In this document: in pieces, positions 5,650 through 8,319 of the stretch
Position numbering within the stretch: the stretch's first letter is position 1
Layout: each line of letters opens with the position of its first letter
Source: an uncultured Clostridia bacterium
GTDB taxonomy: Bacteria > Bacillota > Clostridia > Peptostreptococcales > Anaerovoracaceae
Direction: 5' to 3'
Assembly (NCBI GenBank): GCA_937889655.1
Contig: CALBZG010000147.1
Location: 1 to 8,319 of the forward strand
Length of the DNA: 8,319 nt
Notes under the pieces: generated by a model
What the model saw: only the letters and a program-made list of their open reading frames with translations
The model's database searches: none
What the model was told of the DNA's origin: nothing
Position numbers and translations under genes: made by a program

Positions 5650-7107
5650 TTGAAATTTAATAAGTTATCGTATATTGTAATGCTAACTGTTCTTTTTGTG
5701 CTTTCATGCTCGGGTATTGCATTTGGTTCAGAAGAACACAGCATCGGTGAAACTTTGCCGGTATATAGCATCATTCCATTTGTCGGGATGTTATTATCTA
5801 TCGCGATCATCCCGCTGGTCAAAGGACATTGGTGGGAAGAGCACAAGTGGAAGGTGTCTCTTTTTTGGTCACTGACCTTCATTATACCTTTTGCAGTAGG
5901 TTACAGCACTAAAACTGCTATTGTTCATTTTCTTGAAGTGGTCCTGCTGGACTATCTGCCTTTTATCGTATTGCTTTTCGGACTTTTTGTTGTCGCCGGT
6001 GGCATTATACTTCGTGGGACTCTTGTCGGATCCCCAAAAGTCAATCTGATCCTTTTGTTGATCGGTACTTTATTGGCCAGCTGGATAGGCACTACCGGCG
6101 CCAGTATGGTTTTAATAAGGCCGGTTATCAGGGCCAACGCTTGGAGAAGTAAAAAAGCTCATGTGATAATCTTTTTCATATTCCTGGTATCCAATATCGG
6201 TGGTTGTCTGACGCCAGTAGGCGATCCGCCGCTTTTCCTTGGATTCCTCCGCGGAGTTCCATTCTTCTGGACCATGCATTTGCTGCCTATGATGATATTT
6301 AATACAGTGATACTATTGTTGTTATTTTTCGTGATGGACAAGAAACTTTATAATAAAGAAATCTCCGTCGGCAATATTCCTCCTGACGCTCATGATCAAA
6401 ATATGGCCAAAGAACCTCTCAGAGTAGAAGGTGTCCATAACTTGATTTTCCTCGCAATGATAATCGGAGCGGTAATCCTATCCGGTATTTTAGCTGGCGT
6501 ACCTTCTTTTGCGGATCAGGCAACAGGTGAACTATATGGTCTGCATATCTTCGATGAGGTATCGATGCCATACACGTATATTATACAGATGGCAATCATA
6601 TTGATTGCGGCGCTATTGTCCAACAAAACCACAAATCAGATCATTCGAAAAGATAACAACTTTACATATGATGCTATAATAGAAGTCGCGACTTTATTTA
6701 TAGGAATTTTTATTACGATGATACCGGCTTTAGCCATACTGAACGCAAAAGGCGCTTCACTGGGACTGGACAGTCCATGGCAGTTTTTCTGGGCCACAGG
6801 TGCGCTATCCAGTTTCCTCGATAATGCCCCGACATATCTCGTATTCATGACCACAGCAGGCTCAATGAATTTGCCGGGATTAGCCACAATGGTAGGATCC
6901 ATTGCCCCGGAATTGTTGATTGCGGTTTCTGCAGGCGCAGTCTTTATGGGTGCCAATACCTATATCGGCAATGCTCCCAATTTTATGGTCAAATCGATAG
7001 CTGAATTTGAAAGTATTAAAATGCCGAGTTTCTTTGGCTATATGGGATGGTCGCTGGCAATTCTGGTCCCATTATTTGTTCTCGATACTTTTATATTCCT
7101 TCTTTAA
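5650..7107 (+). CDS. Na+/H+ antiporter-type membrane protein (NhaD / CitMHS-like, ion-transporter superfamily)
   Basis: 485 residues, very hydrophobic, with roughly 11-13 membrane spans alternating with short loops. Residues 8-26 form a signal-like hydrophobic stretch ending SGIAFGSEEH. Two pseudo-repeated signature regions support the family: TGASMVLIRPVIRAN (148-162) with SNIGGCLTPVGDPPLFLGF (181-199), and, in the second half, SSFLDNAPTYLVF (387-399) with GANTYIGNAPNFMVKS (434-449). These are typical of the sodium:proton antiporter/citrate-transport-like group (COG1055/CitMHS_2). The protein should sit in the cytoplasmic membrane and exchange cytoplasmic Na+ for H+; the alternative of organic-acid transport cannot be excluded by sequence reading. 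Its length is normal and no frame break is seen. It has its own promoter (TATAAT) and a TTG start. It is followed by a hairpin at 7143 and then a tRNA gene, so it appears to be a single-gene unit. Confidence 0.85.
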   Translation: MKFNKLSYIVMLTVLFVLSCSGIAFGSEEHSIGETLPVYSIIPFVGMLLSIAIIPLVKGHWWEEHKWKVSLFWSLTFIIPFAVGYSTKTAIVHFLEVVLLDYLPFIVLLFGLFVVAGGIILRGTLVGSPKVNLILLLIGTLLASWIGTTGASMVLIRPVIRANAWRSKKAHVIIFFIFLVSNIGGCLTPVGDPPLFLGFLRGVPFFWTMHLLPMMIFNTVILLLLFFVMDKKLYNKEISVGNIPPDAHDQNMAKEPLRVEGVHNLIFLAMIIGAVILSGILAGVPSFADQATGELYGLHIFDEVSMPYTYIIQMAIILIAALLSNKTTNQIIRKDNNFTYDAIIEVATLFIGIFITMIPALAILNAKGASLGLDSPWQFFWATGALSSFLDNAPTYLVFMTTAGSMNLPGLATMVGSIAPELLIAVSAGAVFMGANTYIGNAPNFMVKSIAEFESIKMPSFFGYMGWSLAILVPLFVLDTFIFLL

Positions 7108-7142
7108 TAATTAGACGACTGTAAAATCATGAGAATTTCACC

Positions 7143-7173
7143 GCACAGAGAATGACTGAGACATTCTCTGTGC
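7143..7173 (+). terminator. Perfect 12-bp hairpin between antiporter gene and tRNA
   Basis: GCACAGAGAATG (7143-7154) and CATTCTCTGTGC (7162-7173) form a perfect stem with a 7-nt loop, 35 bp past the antiporter stop and 6 bp before the tRNA. No T-tract follows (ACATTGGGG), so it is not a standard intrinsic terminator. It could be an RNA-processing stem ahead of the tRNA, a protein-binding site or a mobile-element end. Confidence 0.4.
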
Positions 7174-7179
7174 ACATTG

Positions 7180-7255
7180 GGGGGCGTAGCTTAGTTGGGA
7201 AAGCGCTGCGTTCGCAACGCAGAGACCGGGGGTTCGAATCCCCCCGTCTCCACCA
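7180..7255 (+). tRNA. tRNA-Ala (anticodon CGC)
   Basis: A 76-nt cloverleaf fits fully. Acceptor GGGGGCG (7180-7186) pairs with CGTCTCC (7245-7251), including G3-U70, the alanine identity pair, and a second wobble G5-U68; then A73 and encoded CCA (7253-7255). D-stem GCTT/AAGC encloses loop AGTTGGGA. Anticodon stem CTGCG/CGCAG has loop TTCGCAA, anticodon CGC at 7213-7215, reading GCG. Variable loop AGACC; T-stem GGGGG/CCCCC with TTCGAAT. Alanine identity is thus supported by anticodon and G3-U70. No strong promoter is visible directly upstream; TAAAAT at 7122-7127 lacks a good -35. Immediately after CCA comes recombinase coding sequence rather than a terminator, indicating disruption of the native 3' flank. 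Confidence 0.93.
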
Positions 7256-8054
7256 GAAGCGCTTCACGGTTGATTTTCTGACTAAAACCATTAAGGATAA
7301 TGAGGGGGAAATTCCCCAATATTATGTTCAAAACAGCCACCCTGCCATTATAGAGCCAGATGAGTTTGATGCAGTCCAGGCAGAGCTTGAGCGCCGCAAA
7401 AAGCTGGGACGACCGGCAGCCTGCCAAAGCCCGCTGTCAACAAAGCTGGTGTGCGGTGATTGTGGCGGATTTTACGGCTCGAAGGTCTGGGGTTCAAATA
7501 CAAAATACCGCCGGATGATCTGGCGTTGCAATGAGAAATATAAGGGTGAAGTCAAGTGCAGCACCCCTCATGTCACGGAAGAGGAAGTAAAGGAAAAGTT
7601 AGTCGATGCCGTCAATTCCATTCTTAAGTATCGCGAAGAACTGCTTACCAACTGCCGATTAGCTCAAGAGACCCTCTGCGACTGTTCTGAGATTGATTCT
7701 GAGCTTAACGAGCTGCACCGTGAACTGGAAGTTGTCGCTGAGCTTTTCAAAAAGGCCATTTACGAAAATGCCCATACTGCCATTAATCAGAAGGAATGGC
7801 ACGAGCGGAAAAATGGCTACCTGGAGCGGCATCGCAAGGCTTTGGAGCGCATGACCGAGCTTGAGGAATTGAAGCGAGAGCGCCAGAGTAAAAGTCTTGT
7901 TCTTGAGGGCTTTGTACAGAATCTAACAAAGCGCAATAGTATCCTTGAGGAATTTGATAACAGGCTCTGGGCGGCAATAATTGATAACGTTACTATCCTA
8001 ACGGATGGCAAATTGGTATTCAAATTTACGGATGGCACGGAGGTTATAAGATGA
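7256..8054 (+). pseudogene. C-terminal fragment of a large serine recombinase (TnpX-like), N-terminus missing
   Basis: About 265 residues remain, beginning KRFTVDFLTK (7257) and ending in TGA at 8052-8054. KRFTVDFLTK...GEIPQYYVQNSHPAIIEPDEFDAVQ is the end of the 'recombinase' domain of large serine recombinases. A zinc ribbon follows (LVCGDCGG, Cys66 and Cys69; RCN, Cys91; KCSTPH, Cys101), then a Glu/Lys/Arg-rich coiled coil (~140-215) and a short C-terminal segment. The N-terminal resolvase domain with the catalytic Ser, expected to occupy ~250-300 further residues, is absent: the homology begins exactly where the tRNA ends. The reading frame stays open back through the tRNA to 7152, but the translated tRNA part is not recombinase-like, and no start with a ribosome-binding site is evident. 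The fragment could not catalyse strand exchange. Codon use looks richer in G and C than its neighbours, consistent with acquired DNA. Confidence 0.85.
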
Positions 8055-8060
8055 ATCTTC

Positions 8061-8319
8061 CTATTTGCACTGCTTTAGACTACTGATATATTCGCAAAGT
8101 TTATCGATACTTTCCTTTTTATCGGGGTATCGATAAGCTTTTTCACCAATTAAAGATCTTAAATAATCCCAAAACCCAGCGGTTAAGTTACTCTCGTTAA
8201 AAGCGAGTGCTACAGATGGTTCAGAGGTTTTTGCGATAACGGCGCCCAGATTTTCCTTAACGTAAACCATATATCGGCTTTCTATGGGTTCTTTTGTTAA
8301 ATAAACATTATAGTTTGAA
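8061..8319 (-). CDS. Unrecognised protein, C-terminal part; start beyond right edge
   Basis: On the minus strand the frame is open from the window edge (first complete codon at 8316-8318) to the stop at 8061-8063, giving about 85 residues; the ATG at 8268-8270 is probably internal because the frame continues upstream without a stop (SNYNVYLTKEPIESRY before it). The sequence is soluble-looking, with aromatic LTAGFWDYLRSLIGEKAYRY and a charged C-terminal helix. I do not recognise the family. A C-terminal sensor or ligand domain of a regulator is one possibility, but I cannot support it. It converges on the recombinase remnant with only 6 bp between the two stop codons, so this is probably where a mobile element's remnant meets other DNA. 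Confidence 0.5.
   Translation of the reverse strand, partial: SNYNVYLTKEPIESRYMVYVKENLGAVIAKTSEPSVALAFNESNLTAGFWDYLRSLIGEKAYRYPDKKESIDKLCEYISSLKQCK
8101..8143 (+). terminator. Candidate terminator: 10-bp inverted repeat plus T-tract inside the convergent gene
   Basis: TTATCGATAC (8101-8110) and GTATCGATAA (8127-8136) are perfect reverse complements separated by 16 bp, followed on the plus strand by GCTTTTTC. It would end plus-strand transcripts from the recombinase remnant. It lies within the coding part of the minus-strand gene, where it encodes YRYPDKKESID, so coincidence is possible; each arm also contains the self-palindromic TATCGATA. Confidence 0.4.

Noticed and set aside
6636..6956. 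Minus-strand ORF of 106 codons inside the antiporter gene
   Set aside because: It is opposite conserved antiporter motifs (SSFLDNAPTYLVF, GANTYIG) and is explained as a shadow of that frame.
7122..7127. TAAAAT as the -10 box of a tRNA promoter
   Set aside because: No acceptable -35 lies 16-18 bp upstream (only TTCTTT), so I do not list it as a feature.
7152..7255. N-terminal extension of the recombinase frame through the hairpin and tRNA
   Set aside because: The tRNA folds perfectly with all identity features, and the translated segment does not resemble a recombinase; the open frame is coincidental.
7783..8038. Minus-strand ORFs opposite the recombinase coiled-coil
   Set aside because: They are opposite clearly homologous recombinase sequence, with no ribosome-binding site or recognisable motif.
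1..8319. CRISPR array, insertion sequence or replication origin
   Set aside because: No regularly spaced repeats, no transposase frame with terminal inverted repeats, and no DnaA-box cluster were seen.

Overview
The window looks like chromosomal DNA of a low-to-moderate GC Gram-positive anaerobe, most likely a clostridial Firmicute. This is inferred from strong AGGAGG ribosome-binding sites, TTG starts, near-consensus sigma-A promoters with 17-bp spacers, a clostridial-type NhaD/CitMHS-like antiporter, a bacterial release-factor-like (baeRF3) gene, and a large serine recombinase of the TnpX kind. I cannot place it more finely from sequence alone.

Layout, left to right. (1) Bases 1-1644: the 3' part of a secreted cell-wall glucosaminidase gene (catalytic Glu visible), followed 34 bp later by a COG1926-type phosphoribosyltransferase. 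(2) Bases 1645-2134: a 490-bp stretch without a convincing protein gene. It carries a near-perfect sigma-A promoter, about 315 nt that read as a highly structured RNA, a strong terminator capped by a cUNCGg tetraloop, and then a second promoter with an 18-bp palindrome at its expected start point. (3) Bases 2135-5465: a same-strand cluster of baeRF3 (translation-stress release-factor homologue), a macro-domain ADP-ribose hydrolase/deacetylase, thiamine pyrophosphokinase (overlapping or abutting the macro gene) and, after a hairpin, hydroxyethylthiazole kinase ThiM. (4) Bases 5466-7107: a Na+/H+ antiporter-type membrane protein with its own TTTACT-17-TATAAT promoter and a TTG start. (5) Bases 7143-8319: a perfect 12-bp hairpin, a tRNA-Ala(CGC) with encoded CCA, and, starting exactly at the CCA end, the C-terminal half of a large serine recombinase. 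A convergent partial gene that I do not recognise runs off the right edge.

How the parts fit. ThiM and thiamine pyrophosphokinase are both thiamine-salvage enzymes, yet no TPP riboswitch is visible in front of either. baeRF3 and the macro domain suggest a translation or ADP-ribose stress function. The separately promoted RNA directly upstream of baeRF3 is the most interesting item: a stand-alone structured RNA beside a putative ribosome rescue or hibernation factor recalls the raiA-type arrangement, although I could not match a known family by eye. The second point of interest is the tRNA/recombinase junction, which looks like the scar of a mobile-element insertion or deletion at a tRNA 3' end.
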